Part shown: piece after piece, positions 18,160 through 28,573 of the stretch
Layout of the letters: each line of letters opens with the position of its first letter
Position numbering within the stretch: the first letter of the stretch is position 1
Source: Eggerthellaceae bacterium
GTDB taxonomy: Bacteria > Actinomycetota > Coriobacteriia > Coriobacteriales > Eggerthellaceae
Assembly: GCA_009782605.1 (NCBI GenBank)
Contig: WRIR01000006.1
Location: forward strand, 58,384-122,383
Length of the DNA stretch: 64,000 nt
Direction of reading: 5' to 3'
Position numbers and translations under genes: made by a program
The notes under the pieces: model-generated
What the model was told of the DNA's origin: nothing
The model's database searches: none
What the model saw: the letters and a program-made list of their open reading frames with translations, nothing else

Positions 18160-20805
18160 ATGACTGATTTCCTTATGAGCAGTGCATGCCGTGGGCGTAT
18201 GCCCAAAAACCTTGGAACCTTGAGCCGGTTTCCCCGGGGCGACCTTCTCGCAAAGATAATCCGAAAACGCAATGCGGTGCGCTTCCTCGTCGCGCCGTCT
18301 CTGTTTGGGAAGACTGTGCTTGCCGCAGAATATGCCGACTCGGTCTTCTCTTTCGAGCGTGTCTTCTGGATACCGGGGAAGTCACCGTGCTTTTTGAGGG
18401 ACCTCGACCGCCGGGCGATAGTGCCCGCCCTCGTGAAGAAGGGCGAGAAGCCGGCCCTGGCGGTATTCAAGGACCTCCCGCTCCTCGACGACGGCAGGGC
18501 AGACGCCCTCTCTGCCGTCTTCGACGAGCTCCTGGCACAGGGCTGCGAGGTTATGGCGACCATGACGCCGCGCTGCGACGTCTTCCAGGACCGCCAGGCC
18601 GACGGCATCCGCATCAAGACGAGCGAGTTCCTTCTCACGGATACGGAGATCGACGCGAAGCGCGGCGACCTCGAACGCTTCCAGCGGCCCGCCGTGTCCT
18701 TTTCGGCAGCGGAGCGCATCCCCGGCCTCTTCTGGGGTACGGTCGACGCGCGCGAGCGGTTCTGCCAGGCAATCGTCAAGGAAGAGCTCGCAATCGACGA
18801 GCTGCTGGCCGTGTTCGTCATGCTGGTCCTTGAGCACGGCTGCCTGTCCGACATCACGGCCTTTGTGAGGGGGTGGAACGCCGGGTTGCTCGAAGGCCTC
18901 CAGGCAGATTACGCCTACTTGGGCATCGATCCCTATCGCGAGGAGTTCTCTGCCGCGGCCTTCACCCTCGACAACCTGGTGAAGGCTTTCATGCCCTCCC
19001 TTGATGCCATGGCGACGCATTCGAGCCTCGGCGAGAAGAGCGCCCTTGTGTGCCGCCTTGCAAGCCAGCTCGTCGCCTCGGGCAATCCGGGACGGGCCTG
19101 CGAGCTCGTTTTGAGGATGTGCCCGCCCCGACAGCGCGCAACATGGCTTGAGGCAAGCTCAGGGCAGCTTCTCCAGCAGGGCTGCTTCCTCCCGGCACAC
19201 AGGGTCTACGAGAGCATCAAGACCTCAAGCGTGAGCCAGGGCGGCTTGCTTGCGGCGACCGAGGCCTGGCGCCTTGCCTTTCTCAGCGATGCCGAGAAGG
19301 CCTTGAAGTGCATCAAGAGGCTCTACCTTGCGGTGGACACAGACAGCGAGACACAGGCCCTGGCCGCGCTGCTCATGTTCCGTTTCGGCAACAAGCACCA
19401 GGCCAAGAAGGCCCTTGCCGCCCTGAACGACCTGGTCCGCTTCAAGGCCATGCCGCTTGAGGGCTGGGTAGACCCCGCCACCGCGCGGGACCTCGTCGCC
19501 GAGGGCAGTTCCTGGAAGATGCTCGTCGTAGGGCAGCTGTGCCTCGTCCAGGGCAAGGGCGCCGCAACAGAGCTTGTCGAAGCCCTCCGGCTTGCCGGGG
19601 CGCGCCATGAGCATTTCGCCTTCGTCTTGGTCTGGCTGCTTGACGATATCCACGCTGCGATAGAGGCTGGCATGGGCGACGAGGAGAAGAGGCAAAGCGC
19701 CCTTTCCGCGCACTACGTCGCAGCCTACCTTGAGCAGAGGGGCCATGAGGCTGAGCGGGGGTTCTTCGACGCGCTGCTGATAGCGAAGCTTGAGCGGGTG
19801 TTCACGGCCCTGAACGACGCCGAGGGCGCGGCACCCATACCCCGCTCGCTGGTCACCTTCGCGCACGAGACGGAGGTTTCCCTGTTCGGCCAAAGAAGCG
19901 CCTACCAGCGCCTGCAGCAGGAGGTAGAGGCACGGAAGAGCGAGTTTAGGCGGACCCACCCCAACGCGATGCGGGCCGATGCCGCTGCCGACCGCAGCCA
20001 GGAAAGGGCCACCCCGACGCTTAATGTGCGGCTTTTCGGCGGGCTTGAGGTCCGTGTCGGCGAGGTGATAGTCGACCCGCGCCTGTTCAGCAGGCAGAAG
20101 GTCAAGGTGCTCCTTGCCCTGCTCGTCATAAACCAGGGCCGGGAGCTCCCCCGGGAGCGCCTGTGCAAGATGCTCTGGCCGCACAGCGACCTCACGGCTT
20201 CGCAGCGCAACCTCTACAGCCTGTGGGCGATGCTCAAGCAGGCGCTCTCAAGCGTGACGGGGAGCTGCCCCTACCTCATCCACACGCAGTTCAGCTACAA
20301 GCTCGACGGGCATATCGCGTCAAGCGACGTCGCCGAGTTCGACTCCTTGTGCAAGAAGCTCCTTTTCAGCTTTCCGCAGGCCGACGAGTGGGCACAGGCC
20401 TTTATGCAGATCGACGACCTGTATATCGACGACCTTTTGCCCACCGAGGTGGAGAACCCCTCGATCGAGCAGGCCCGGACGGACTACCGCAACCGCCTCG
20501 TCGACACGCTTTCGGCCGCTGCGGTCCGCCTCTTAGACGCGGGGGAGTTCCAGGCGTCGCTCTGGTTTGCCCGCGCAGCTATCCTGCGCGATGCAACGCG
20601 CGAGGACAGCTATCTTACGCTCATGCGGGCACAGGTCGCCCTCGGGCAGAGGGCCGCTGCGCTCGACACCTATTTCAAGTGCAGGCACTACCTTGTCGAA
20701 GAGCTGGGCATCGACCCCTCGGACAGGGCGGTCTCGCTCTACAGCAGTATTATCGCGGAGGAGCCGGGGTTGAGGTCCTATGAGCCCTCGACCTCAAAAA
20801 AGTGA
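18160..20805 (+). CDS. Large MalT-like/SARP-type transcriptional regulator with C-terminal winged helix and BTAD
   Basis: The 881 aa product has an N-terminal STAND-like part with a degenerate P-loop (APSLFGKT near residue 45; the second glycine of the usual GxGKT is replaced). A long helical-repeat middle part (about 280-600) follows. The C-terminal part from about 625 has an OmpR/SARP winged helix (VRLFGGLEVRVGE, RQKVKVLLALLV, LWPHSDLTASQRNLYSLW). A bacterial transcriptional activation domain ends the protein (about 740-865, with YLTLMRAQVALGQRAAALDTYFKCRHYLVEELGIDPS). Such proteins are expanded in Coriobacteriia. Its target is unknown; adjacency to secA is suggestive only. Confidence 0.8.
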   Translation: MTDFLMSSACRGRMPKNLGTLSRFPRGDLLAKIIRKRNAVRFLVAPSLFGKTVLAAEYADSVFSFERVFWIPGKSPCFLRDLDRRAIVPALVKKGEKPALAVFKDLPLLDDGRADALSAVFDELLAQGCEVMATMTPRCDVFQDRQADGIRIKTSEFLLTDTEIDAKRGDLERFQRPAVSFSAAERIPGLFWGTVDARERFCQAIVKEELAIDELLAVFVMLVLEHGCLSDITAFVRGWNAGLLEGLQADYAYLGIDPYREEFSAAAFTLDNLVKAFMPSLDAMATHSSLGEKSALVCRLASQLVASGNPGRACELVLRMCPPRQRATWLEASSGQLLQQGCFLPAHRVYESIKTSSVSQGGLLAATEAWRLAFLSDAEKALKCIKRLYLAVDTDSETQALAALLMFRFGNKHQAKKALAALNDLVRFKAMPLEGWVDPATARDLVAEGSSWKMLVVGQLCLVQGKGAATELVEALRLAGARHEHFAFVLVWLLDDIHAAIEAGMGDEEKRQSALSAHYVAAYLEQRGHEAERGFFDALLIAKLERVFTALNDAEGAAPIPRSLVTFAHETEVSLFGQRSAYQRLQQEVEARKSEFRRTHPNAMRADAAADRSQERATPTLNVRLFGGLEVRVGEVIVDPRLFSRQKVKVLLALLVINQGRELPRERLCKMLWPHSDLTASQRNLYSLWAMLKQALSSVTGSCPYLIHTQFSYKLDGHIASSDVAEFDSLCKKLLFSFPQADEWAQAFMQIDDLYIDDLLPTEVENPSIEQARTDYRNRLVDTLSAAAVRLLDAGEFQASLWFARAAILRDATREDSYLTLMRAQVALGQRAAALDTYFKCRHYLVEELGIDPSDRAVSLYSSIIAEEPGLRSYEPSTSKK

Positions 20806-20864
20806 TGCGGATGCAAGGGATGCGGTGTGGATTTCCTTTGATAGAACAGCGGGTATGATAGAGT

Positions 20865-20894
20865 GAAGGGACGGCGCAATACCGCCGTCCCTTC
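20865..20894 (+). terminator. Strong hairpin between the regulator and secA
   Basis: A perfect 12-bp stem (GAAGGGACGGCG/CGCCGTCCCTTC) with a 6-base loop. No T-run follows on either strand, so it may be a Rho-independent-like pause, an mRNA 3' end protector, or a structured secA leader. Confidence 0.5.
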
Positions 20895-20983
20895 GGTGTG
20901 CCCTGCCTCAAGGCAGGCTGTGGTCGGAGGTACGGGCTTGCCCCTGACACGTGCACTCACATTTAAGAGAAAGACGGCTTTTC

Positions 20984-23740
20984 ATGGCAGGGTTTTTATC
21001 GAAGATCCTCACCCTGGGTGAGGGAAGGCAGCTGAAGGGATACGAAGAGACCGTCCAAAAGATAAACTCCCTTGAAGCGGGCATGCAGGAAAGGGACGAT
21101 GCCGCGCTCGCCGCGTTGACCCCTGTCCTCAAAGAGCGCTTCGCCCAGGGCGAGAAGCTCGACGCGCTCCTCCCCGAGGCCTTCGCCGTGGTGCGTGAGG
21201 CGGGCATCCGTGCGCTGGGGATGCGCCACTTCGACGTGCAGCTGATTGGCGGCATGGCCCTAAACGACGGGCAGATAGCCGAGATGAAGACCGGCGAGGG
21301 GAAGACCCTCGTGTCGACCCTCGCCGGCTACTTGAACGCGCTTTCCGGCAACAACGTGCATATTGTGACGGTGAACGACTATCTGGCAAAGCGCGACAGC
21401 GAATGGATGGGGCGCATCTACACCTTCCTCGGCATGGAGGTGGGGCTCATCCAAAACGGCATGCCGCCCGCTCGCAAGATACCGGCCTACCAAGCAGACG
21501 TCACCTATGGGACGAACGCGGAGTTCGGGTTCGACTACCTGCGCGACAACATGGTGGTCCAGGCACCGCAGCGGGTGCAGCGCGGGCACCACTTCGCCGT
21601 TGTGGACGAGGTCGACTCGATACTGATCGACGAGGCGCGGACCCCGCTCATCATTTCCGGGGCGGGCACGAAGGCCGCCGACACCTACAACAAGTTCGCG
21701 CGTGTCATGCCCGGCCTCATGCAGGGGCTCGACTTCGACATGGACGAGGCGAAGAAGACGATCAATGCCACCGAGAGCGGGCTTTTGAAGATCGAGGGCA
21801 TGCTCGACCTCGACGACCTGTACGCCGACCCGTCCGGCCAGCTGGCCAACCACCTCCAGCAGGCCCTCCGCGCACAGTTCCTCTTCCATCGCGACGTGGA
21901 CTACGTGGTCATCGACGGGGAAGTGAAGATAGTCGACGAGTTCACCGGCCGCATCATGGAGGGCCGCCGCTATTCCGAGGGCCTCCACCAGGCGCTTGAG
22001 GCGAAGGAGCGCGTGCTCATCCGCGAAGAGAACCAGACCCTTGCGACCATCACCCTGCAAAACTACTTCCGCCTCTACGACAAGCTTTCCGGCATGACGG
22101 GCACGGCCATGACCGAGGATGCCGAGTTCCGCCAGATATACAAGCTGCCGGTCATGGCGATCCCCCCGAACAGGCCGGTGGTGCGCAACGACGAGAACGA
22201 CCTCATCTACCGCACCGTGGGGGCTAAGTTCAATGCGGTTGCTGACGACATCGCCGACCGCCACCATGCAGGCCAGCCCTGCCTTATCGGCACGGTGTCC
22301 ATCGAGAGCTCCGAGCGCCTCTCGCGCCTGCTGTCCAAGCGGGGCATCAAACACGAGATACTGAACGCGAAGCACCACGAGCGCGAGGCCCACATCATCG
22401 CCCAGGCCGGCCGTGTCGGCGCGGTCACCATTGCGACCAACATGGCGGGCCGCGGGACCGACATCCTGCTGGGGGGCAACCCCGAGGTGCTGATGGAGGA
22501 CTTCATCGTCGTCGATGGTGTCGAGCTCGAAGAGGCGACCGAAGAACAGAGGGCCGCAGCCCTGCGCAAGGCGCAAGACGTCACGAAGTCAGAGCACGAG
22601 CAGGTCATCGCTGCCGGGGGCCTGGCGGTCATCGGCACCGAGCGGCACGAGAGCCGCCGGATAGACAATCAGCTGCGCGGACGTTCGGGCCGCCAGGGCG
22701 ACCCGGGCCTCTCGCAGTTCTACCTCTCGCTCGAAGACGACCTCATGAGGCTGTTCGGGGGGAGCCGCATGGACGGCATCTCGCGCATGATGGAGCGGGG
22801 TGACATAGGCGATGACCTGCCGATTCAGGCCTCCATGGTCTCAAAGGCCATCGAGGGTGCCCAGCGGCAGGTCGAGAGCATGCACTTCGCGGCACGGAAG
22901 AACGTCCTTGAGTACGACGATGTCATGAACCTGCAGCGCAGCGCTATATACGGCGAGCGCAACGCCATCCTGGACGGCAAGGACATCACCGACCGCATCC
23001 CCGAGATAATCAGTGAGTCGGCCGACGCGGTCGTGGTGGAGAACTGCCCCGAGAAGGTACCGAGCGACGACTGGGACTTGAAGGCGGTCAACACCTGGGT
23101 CGCGGACATATCGGGGAACAGCGACTTCTCCTTAGCCCCCGCCGACTGCGACGGCTTGCCCCATGAGGTGACCGACGCGATATGCACCTACCTGGAAGCG
23201 CTGTACAAGGAAAAAGCCCAGATGCTGGGAGGCAACGCCCTTGAGATGCTGCAGGCCCAGGTGATGCTGCGGATAATCGACGTGAAGTGGATGGCCCACC
23301 TCCACGAGATGGATTACCTGAAGACCGGCATCCAGCTGCGCGCCTTCGGCCAGCGCGACCCGCTCGTCGAGTACAAGAACGAGGCCTACGACGCCTTCCA
23401 GACGCTCACGTCCACGATGTATGAGGACTTCCTCCGCACCCTCCTGCGCCTGCAGGTCGCCGCTGTCCAGGCGCCTGAGGAAAGGAGCCCGCTGGAGGGC
23501 AAGGTCAGCTACTCGTCTCCGGAGGCGGCCCTGACCGAGTCCTCGGTCAGCGCACAGGCGGCCTCGTCGATGCCGCTCGGCGGCGACGGAGTCCCCGCCG
23601 CCCCGCCTGCGGCGGCGATCGGGAAGGCGCAGACCTATGTGAAGGACAAGGACGACCTCTTCGCGAATGCGGGGCGCAACGATCCGTGCCCCTGCGGCTC
23701 GGGCAAGAAATACAAGAAGTGCTGTGGCGCAAACGCATAG
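20984..23740 (+). CDS. secA: SecA, preprotein translocase motor ATPase
   Basis: SecA drives unfolded preproteins through SecYEG. The 918 aa product begins [20 protein letters not shown] and has [11 protein letters not shown] (Walker A) near residue 100, the [20 protein letters not shown] segment with the DEAD-like box, the preprotein cross-linking domain, [19 protein letters not shown], and the C-terminal zinc-binding SEC-C motif ([13 protein letters not shown]), which contacts SecB or ribosomes. The start at 20984 removes an 11-residue extension from the longer frame. Length is normal. Confidence 0.96.
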   Translation: MAGFLSKILTLGEGRQLKGYEETVQKINSLEAGMQERDDAALAALTPVLKERFAQGEKLDALLPEAFAVVREAGIRALGMRHFDVQLIGGMALNDGQIAEMKTGEGKTLVSTLAGYLNALSGNNVHIVTVNDYLAKRDSEWMGRIYTFLGMEVGLIQNGMPPARKIPAYQADVTYGTNAEFGFDYLRDNMVVQAPQRVQRGHHFAVVDEVDSILIDEARTPLIISGAGTKAADTYNKFARVMPGLMQGLDFDMDEAKKTINATESGLLKIEGMLDLDDLYADPSGQLANHLQQALRAQFLFHRDVDYVVIDGEVKIVDEFTGRIMEGRRYSEGLHQALEAKERVLIREENQTLATITLQNYFRLYDKLSGMTGTAMTEDAEFRQIYKLPVMAIPPNRPVVRNDENDLIYRTVGAKFNAVADDIADRHHAGQPCLIGTVSIESSERLSRLLSKRGIKHEILNAKHHEREAHIIAQAGRVGAVTIATNMAGRGTDILLGGNPEVLMEDFIVVDGVELEEATEEQRAAALRKAQDVTKSEHEQVIAAGGLAVIGTERHESRRIDNQLRGRSGRQGDPGLSQFYLSLEDDLMRLFGGSRMDGISRMMERGDIGDDLPIQASMVSKAIEGAQRQVESMHFAARKNVLEYDDVMNLQRSAIYGERNAILDGKDITDRIPEIISESADAVVVENCPEKVPSDDWDLKAVNTWVADISGNSDFSLAPADCDGLPHEVTDAICTYLEALYKEKAQMLGGNALEMLQAQVMLRIIDVKWMAHLHEMDYLKTGIQLRAFGQRDPLVEYKNEAYDAFQTLTSTMYEDFLRTLLRLQVAAVQAPEERSPLEGKVSYSSPEAALTESSVSAQAASSMPLGGDGVPAAPPAAAIGKAQTYVKDKDDLFANAGRNDPCPCGSGKKYKKCCGANA

Positions 23741-23766
23741 CCTGAGAAGGGGCAAGAAGGGATTTC

Positions 23767-24864
23767 ATGGCAGACAGGGAATCATACGACATCGGCGCGC
23801 TGTCCAAGCGGGTCGCCGAGGCGAAGGGCTACCTGCGAATCGATGAGCGGGCCTCAGAGCTTGCCACGCTCGACGGCGCAATAGCCGAGCCGGGTTTTTG
23901 GGACGACCCCGCCCATGCCCAGGAGCTGTCGAAGCGGGCGAGCGCCCTGCGCGACACGATAAGGGAATACGAGCAGGCGGCAGGGCTCCTCGACGACCTC
24001 GTGGTTGCCTTCGACCTTGCGGCGGAGGATGCCGCCTTCGTCGAAGAGGCGCATCAGCTGTTTGAGGGGCTTGAGGGGCTGCTTGGCGGCCTGGAGGTCG
24101 CCTCGTGGTTCTCGGGGCGCTTCGACGCGGGGGATGCCATCCTGACCGTCAACCCTGGAAGCGGCGGCCTGGAGGCCCAGGACTGGACCGAGATGCTCTA
24201 CCGCATGTTCTCGCGCTACGCAGAGAAGAAGGGCTGGAAGGTACGCGTCCTCGACTTGGTTCCCGGGGTCGGTATCGGGCTTGACAAGGCCATGATCCAG
24301 GTGGAGGGCCGCAACGCCTACGGGATGCTGCGCAGCGAGTCGGGTGTGCACCGGCTTGTGCGCATCTCGCCGACCGACGACAAGAAGCGCCGCCACACCA
24401 CTTTCGCGGGGGTCGAGGTGTCGCCGGTGCTTCCCGACGACATCGAGGTGGAGCTCAACATGGCGGACGTGCGCGTTGACGTGTTCCGCTCAAGCGGGCC
24501 GGGCGGCCAGAGCGTGAACACGACCGACTCGGCGGTGCGCCTGACACATGAGCCGACCGGCATCGTGGTGACCTGCCAAAACGAGAAATCCCAACTCCAA
24601 AACAAAGAGTCGGCCATGAAGGTCTTGAAGTCGAAGCTCTACGAGATCGAGGAACAGAAGCGCAGTGCGGAGCTTGCCGAGCTGCGGGGCGCGCGCATGG
24701 ACAACTCCTTCGGGAGCCAGATTCGCAACTACGTGCTCTATCCCTACCAGATGGTCAAGGACCTCAGGAGCGATGTCGAGACCGGCAATGTCGACGCGGT
24801 GCTCGACGGCGACATCGACAACTTTGTGATCGCCTACCACCGGTGGCGTGTTTCTCAGGACTGA
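23767..24864 (+). CDS. prfB: Peptide chain release factor 2, with an SPT variant of the codon-recognition tripeptide
   Basis: RF2 ends translation at UGA and UAA. The 365 aa product has the GGQ peptidyl-release motif at about 246-248 within [20 protein letters not shown], and the domain layout of RF2. There is no programmed frameshift; the frame is continuous from ATG 23767, as usual in actinobacteria. The codon-recognition tripeptide normally reads Ser-Pro-Phe. Here it is Ser-Pro-Thr at 201-203, followed by [10 protein letters not shown], with the flanking sequence otherwise RF2-like. Many genes in this window end in UGA, so the protein should still read that codon. Confidence 0.92.
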   Translation: MADRESYDIGALSKRVAEAKGYLRIDERASELATLDGAIAEPGFWDDPAHAQELSKRASALRDTIREYEQAAGLLDDLVVAFDLAAEDAAFVEEAHQLFEGLEGLLGGLEVASWFSGRFDAGDAILTVNPGSGGLEAQDWTEMLYRMFSRYAEKKGWKVRVLDLVPGVGIGLDKAMIQVEGRNAYGMLRSESGVHRLVRISPTDDKKRRHTTFAGVEVSPVLPDDIEVELNMADVRVDVFRSSGPGGQSVNTTDSAVRLTHEPTGIVVTCQNEKSQLQNKESAMKVLKSKLYEIEEQKRSAELAELRGARMDNSFGSQIRNYVLYPYQMVKDLRSDVETGNVDAVLDGDIDNFVIAYHRWRVSQD

Positions 24865-24887
24865 CGAGAGGAAGGCTTTGAGGGGAT

Positions 24888-25724
24888 ATGGATACGACCG
24901 AGATCCGATGCACGGCGAACGAGATGCGCAAGGACATCCTCCGTATGATAGCGCAGGCAAAAAGCGGCCATCCGGGAGGCTCGCTGTCGTGCATCGACCT
25001 GCTTGCGGCGCTGTACTTCGGCGGTGTCTTGGCCTATGATCCGCGCGACCCGAAGTCCGAGGGTCGCGACTACTTCTTCTTGAGCAAGGGGCACGTGGCC
25101 CCGGCCCTCTATGCGGTGCTGGCCCATGCGGGCTTCTTCCCGCGAGAAGAGCTCATGTCGCTGCGCCAGCTGGGAAGCCGCCTGCAGGGCCATCCTGATT
25201 CAAACCTCCTCGATTGTGTCGAGGTGTCGACCGGCTCGCTCGGCCAGGGGCTCTCCATTGCCTGCGGAACAGCCTGCGGCCTGCGCCTCAAGGGCAGGGA
25301 GAACCGGGTCTTCGTCCTGCTCGGCGACGGGGAGTGTCAGGAGGGGCAGGTCTGGGAGGCGGCGAACTTCGCCGCGCACCAAAGGCTCGGGAACCTGATT
25401 GCCGTCGTCGATGCCAACGGGCTGCAAATAGACGGTCCCTGCCGTGAGGTCTGCGATGCGGGCGAGCTGGGCGAGAAGTTCGCTGCCTTCGGCTGGGAGG
25501 TGTCCCGCACAGACGGGCACGACATCGAGGCTCTGGTGGGCCTGTTCACGGGGCTGAAGGCTGCCGGCGGGCAGCGCCCCCATGTCGTCATCGCCTCGAC
25601 GGTGAAGGGCAAGGGCGTGTCCTTCATGGAGGGCCAGGCCGGATGGCACGGCAAGGCGCCGGATGCCGAGCAGCTTGCCCAGGCGCTTGGAGAGCTTTCG
25701 AGAAACGGGGTGTGTGATGGCTGA
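24888..25724 (+). CDS. Transketolase, N-terminal (TPP-binding) subunit
   Basis: The 278 aa product corresponds to the N-terminal third of transketolase. It has AKSGHPGGSLSCIDLLAALYF near residue 26, HPD and GSLGQGLSIACGTACGLRLKG, and the thiamine diphosphate motif GDGECQEGQVWEAANFAAHQRLGNLIAVVDANGLQIDG, in which GDG and NGLQ bracket the cofactor site. Split transketolases are common in anaerobes. The C-terminal partner follows with an 8-base overlap, so the pair forms one enzyme of the non-oxidative pentose phosphate pathway. Confidence 0.92.
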   Translation: MDTTEIRCTANEMRKDILRMIAQAKSGHPGGSLSCIDLLAALYFGGVLAYDPRDPKSEGRDYFFLSKGHVAPALYAVLAHAGFFPREELMSLRQLGSRLQGHPDSNLLDCVEVSTGSLGQGLSIACGTACGLRLKGRENRVFVLLGDGECQEGQVWEAANFAAHQRLGNLIAVVDANGLQIDGPCREVCDAGELGEKFAAFGWEVSRTDGHDIEALVGLFTGLKAAGGQRPHVVIASTVKGKGVSFMEGQAGWHGKAPDAEQLAQALGELSRNGVCDG

Positions 25725-26730
25725 GCGTGCAGCGTGCAAAGAGGCGGCTTTTGTGGGAGCCGCGGACCATAGAGCTACGGCCCGCAGGGTTGCGACCCGC
25801 GAGGCGCTGGGCGCAACCCTGGCCGAGCTTGCGGGTGAGGGGCTCCCGGTCGTTGCCGTCGACGCCGACCTGGCGGGCTCTACCACGATGCAGCGCTTTG
25901 CCGACGCAAGCCCGACCAATAAGGAAAGGCTGTTCAACTGCGGGATAGCCGAGCAGAACATGATAGGGGTGGCTGCCGGGCTCTCGCTTGCCGGCCATGT
26001 CGCCTTTACAGGCTCCTTTGCCGTCTTCGGCACGGGGCGCGTATACGACCAGATCCGCAACACCGTGGCCTACTCGCGACTGAACGTGAAGATAGTGCCG
26101 ACCCATGCGGGCATCTCGGTCGGTGCGGACGGTGGGAGCCACCAGATGCTTGAGGACGTCTCGCTTATGCGGGGGCTCCCCTATATGACGGTGCTCGTGC
26201 CTGCGGACTATGCCGCCGCATGTTCCGCGCTCCGCACGGTGGCGCACCTTCCGGGCCCGGCCTATGTCAGGCTGGGGCGTGCGGCCCTTCCCTGCCTGTA
26301 TAATGAAGGCGTCGACCTGGAGGTCGGGCGATCCTACCTGCTCTCAGAGGGCTCAGACGCAACGGTCATTGCCTGCGGGGTCGAGGTCAACGAGGCGCTT
26401 GTTGCCCGCGACCTGCTTGCCGCAGAAGGCATTCAAATCGAGGTCATCGACGCCTTTTCCCTCAAGCCCTTCGACGCGGACACCCTCATTGCCAGCGTTC
26501 GCAAGACCGGCTGTGTCGTCGTTGCGGAAGAACACTCGGTGTATGGCGGTTTGTGTTCTATCGTCGCGGAAACCCTCACCGCCACGGCTTCCGTGCCCGT
26601 CGAGTTCGTTGCGGTGCGAGACACCTTCGGAAAGTCCGGCTCCTTCGAGGAACTGCTTGCCTACTTCAACCTTGACGCGGCTGCCATTGTTGAAGCTGTG
26701 AAGAAAGCGGTCGGCCTCAAGCGTATCTGA
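25717..26730 (+). CDS. Transketolase, C-terminal subunit
   Basis: The 337 aa product contains the pyrimidine-binding and C-terminal domains: [32 protein letters not shown] with the catalytic glutamate that activates [27 protein letters not shown], and a C-terminal domain with [17 protein letters not shown] sequence. The ATG at 25717 overlaps the N-subunit stop region by 8 bases; the open frame from 25663 is an N-terminal over-extension inside the partner gene. The protein also resembles the matching part of DXP synthase, but the partner and length fit split transketolase better. Confidence 0.9.
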   Translation: MAERAACKEAAFVGAADHRATARRVATREALGATLAELAGEGLPVVAVDADLAGSTTMQRFADASPTNKERLFNCGIAEQNMIGVAAGLSLAGHVAFTGSFAVFGTGRVYDQIRNTVAYSRLNVKIVPTHAGISVGADGGSHQMLEDVSLMRGLPYMTVLVPADYAAACSALRTVAHLPGPAYVRLGRAALPCLYNEGVDLEVGRSYLLSEGSDATVIACGVEVNEALVARDLLAAEGIQIEVIDAFSLKPFDADTLIASVRKTGCVVVAEEHSVYGGLCSIVAETLTATASVPVEFVAVRDTFGKSGSFEELLAYFNLDAAAIVEAVKKAVGLKRI

Positions 26731-26777
26731 TAGAATACACCCGTCTCAGTACATTCAGAATCCGAACGGAGCATTCT

Positions 26778-27632
26778 GTGACAAACGAAAACTACCAGGA
26801 AATTCCTGCCAGGGCGGGTGGCCGCAAAGCCGCATCGCGTGGCGGCGGGCAGCGCGGGCGAAACCATCAGGCCGTCCAGCTGTCAGAGTCCCTGCCGATT
26901 CTCGACATCGACGACACGCCGCAGCTGACGGGAACCCCCGTCATCACCTTCGACCATGTGTCGAAGGTGTACCCAGCGCAGTCGAACAAGCCCGCGCTCA
27001 ATAACATCACCCTTCAGATATTTGCAGGCGAGTTCGTCTTCCTCGTCGGACATTCCGGCTCGGGCAAGTCGACTTTCATCCGCATGCTTATCCGCGAGGT
27101 GAAGCCGAGCGAGGGCCGTATCTACGTCGCCGACGAAGACCTGACCACCATGCGCAACTGGCGCGTGCCCTACCTGCGCCGCAACATCGGGTGCGTGTTC
27201 CAGGACTTCAAGCTCCTGCCGAACAAGACGGTCTTTGAGAACGTTGCTTTTGCCCTTGAGGTCATCGGGAAGAGCCGCCACGTCATCAAGACGCAGGTCC
27301 CGGAGGTGCTGCGCCTCGTGGGCCTGCAAGACAAGCTCAACAAGCGGCCCGACCAGCTCTCCGGCGGCGAGCAGCAGCGCGTCTCCATTGCGCGTGCCAT
27401 CGTGAACCGCCCGCCGCTGCTTATCTGCGACGAGCCGACCGGGAACCTCGACCCCCAGACCTCGCGGGGCATCATGGATCTCCTTGAGCGCATCAACCGT
27501 ACCGGTACGACGGTGCTCGTCGCCACGCACGACCGCGAGATGGTCGACAACATGCGTCGGCGCGTTATTGCTCTCGACCGCGGGCATTTGACCCGCGACC
27601 AGGATCGGGGGGTGTACGGTTTCGATGTCTAG
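26778..27632 (+). CDS. ftsE: FtsE, division ABC-type ATPase
   Basis: FtsE with FtsX couples the divisome to peptidoglycan hydrolase activation. The 284 aa product is longer than usual (about 225-230) because of a basic, Gly/Arg-rich N-terminal extension of about 50 residues. The ABC core has Walker [11 protein letters not shown] near residue 93, the Q-loop [24 protein letters not shown], the signature [14 protein letters not shown] and Walker [13 protein letters not shown], all FtsE-like. It starts with GTG preceded by GGAG. It overlaps ftsX by 8 bases. Confidence 0.92.
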   Translation: MTNENYQEIPARAGGRKAASRGGGQRGRNHQAVQLSESLPILDIDDTPQLTGTPVITFDHVSKVYPAQSNKPALNNITLQIFAGEFVFLVGHSGSGKSTFIRMLIREVKPSEGRIYVADEDLTTMRNWRVPYLRRNIGCVFQDFKLLPNKTVFENVAFALEVIGKSRHVIKTQVPEVLRLVGLQDKLNKRPDQLSGGEQQRVSIARAIVNRPPLLICDEPTGNLDPQTSRGIMDLLERINRTGTTVLVATHDREMVDNMRRRVIALDRGHLTRDQDRGVYGFDV

Positions 27633-28539
27633 CCTCATCTACTTCTTCAAAGAATCCCTTATCGGGTTCACGCGCAACATCTCCACGACGCTGGGGTCGA
27701 TAGTCACTATCTACCTGTCGCTTTTGATCATCGGCGTCTTCGCCATCGGCGGCTACATCGTCGAGAGCATCGTCTCGTCGATCGAGAGCCAGGTGTCCAT
27801 CACGGTCTATGTGTCTGACAGCGCCGGGGATGCCGATATCCAGCAGCTGCAGAACTATATCCGGGGCCTTGAGGCCGTCCAGTCCGTTGACTTCACCACC
27901 AAGGAAGAGGCGCTTGAGCGCTTCCGGAACTCCATGGTCTCGAACCCGGAGATCGTCGACCAGCTTGACGGGCAAAACCCGCTCCCCGCCTCTATAGACG
28001 TACAGCTCTCCGACCCGCAGAGGGTCGAGGAAGTGGCGCAGGCCATTGCGGGCAACGGAACTTTCCAGATGATCTGCGAAGACCCCGCAAATCCGGCCGA
28101 CTCGCTCAAATACGGGCAGAAGACGGTCGAGAGGCTTTTCTCGCTCACGAACTACGTCCGCTATATCGGCATCGCGCTCATCGCCTTGATGATCTTCATC
28201 GCCTTGGTGTTCATCAATAACACGATCCGCCTGGCGATCCTCGCACGCCGCAAGGAGATTTCCATCATGCGCCTGGTCGGCGCGTCGAACGGCTTCATCC
28301 GGGGGCCCTTCCTGATGGAAGGTGCCCTGCATGCCATTATCGGGTCCCTGCTTGCCGTCGGCTCGATAGAGCTGCTGCGCCGCTTTGCCCTGCCCCTGGT
28401 GGCAAACGCGCTCACCTGGCTCCCGGTCGGCCTGGAGGCGGAGACCCTTGTCGTCGTGTACGGCTCGCTGATCCTCGCCGGCCTGCTTATCGGCCTTATC
28501 GGATCGAGCATGGCGATGAGACGCTATCTGAAGGTGTAG
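27625..28539 (+). CDS. ftsX: FtsX, division ABC-type permease
   Basis: The 304 aa product has a cytoplasmic start, a first helix at about 22-45, an extracellular domain of about 110 residues, and three C-terminal helices (about 175-200, 225-250, 270-295). Family phrases are [20 protein letters not shown] near the start and [35 protein letters not shown]. It is coupled to ftsE and gates extracellular hydrolase partners. Confidence 0.92.
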   Translation: MSSLIYFFKESLIGFTRNISTTLGSIVTIYLSLLIIGVFAIGGYIVESIVSSIESQVSITVYVSDSAGDADIQQLQNYIRGLEAVQSVDFTTKEEALERFRNSMVSNPEIVDQLDGQNPLPASIDVQLSDPQRVEEVAQAIAGNGTFQMICEDPANPADSLKYGQKTVERLFSLTNYVRYIGIALIALMIFIALVFINNTIRLAILARRKEISIMRLVGASNGFIRGPFLMEGALHAIIGSLLAVGSIELLRRFALPLVANALTWLPVGLEAETLVVVYGSLILAGLLIGLIGSSMAMRRYLKV

Positions 28540-28573
28540 GGCGTCCCGTCCTTGCGCGGGTAAGGCGCACACT

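Noticed and set aside
23741..23850. Programmed frameshift in prfB
   Set aside because: The RF2 frame is continuous from ATG 23767, with no in-frame early stop or CUUUGA slip site.
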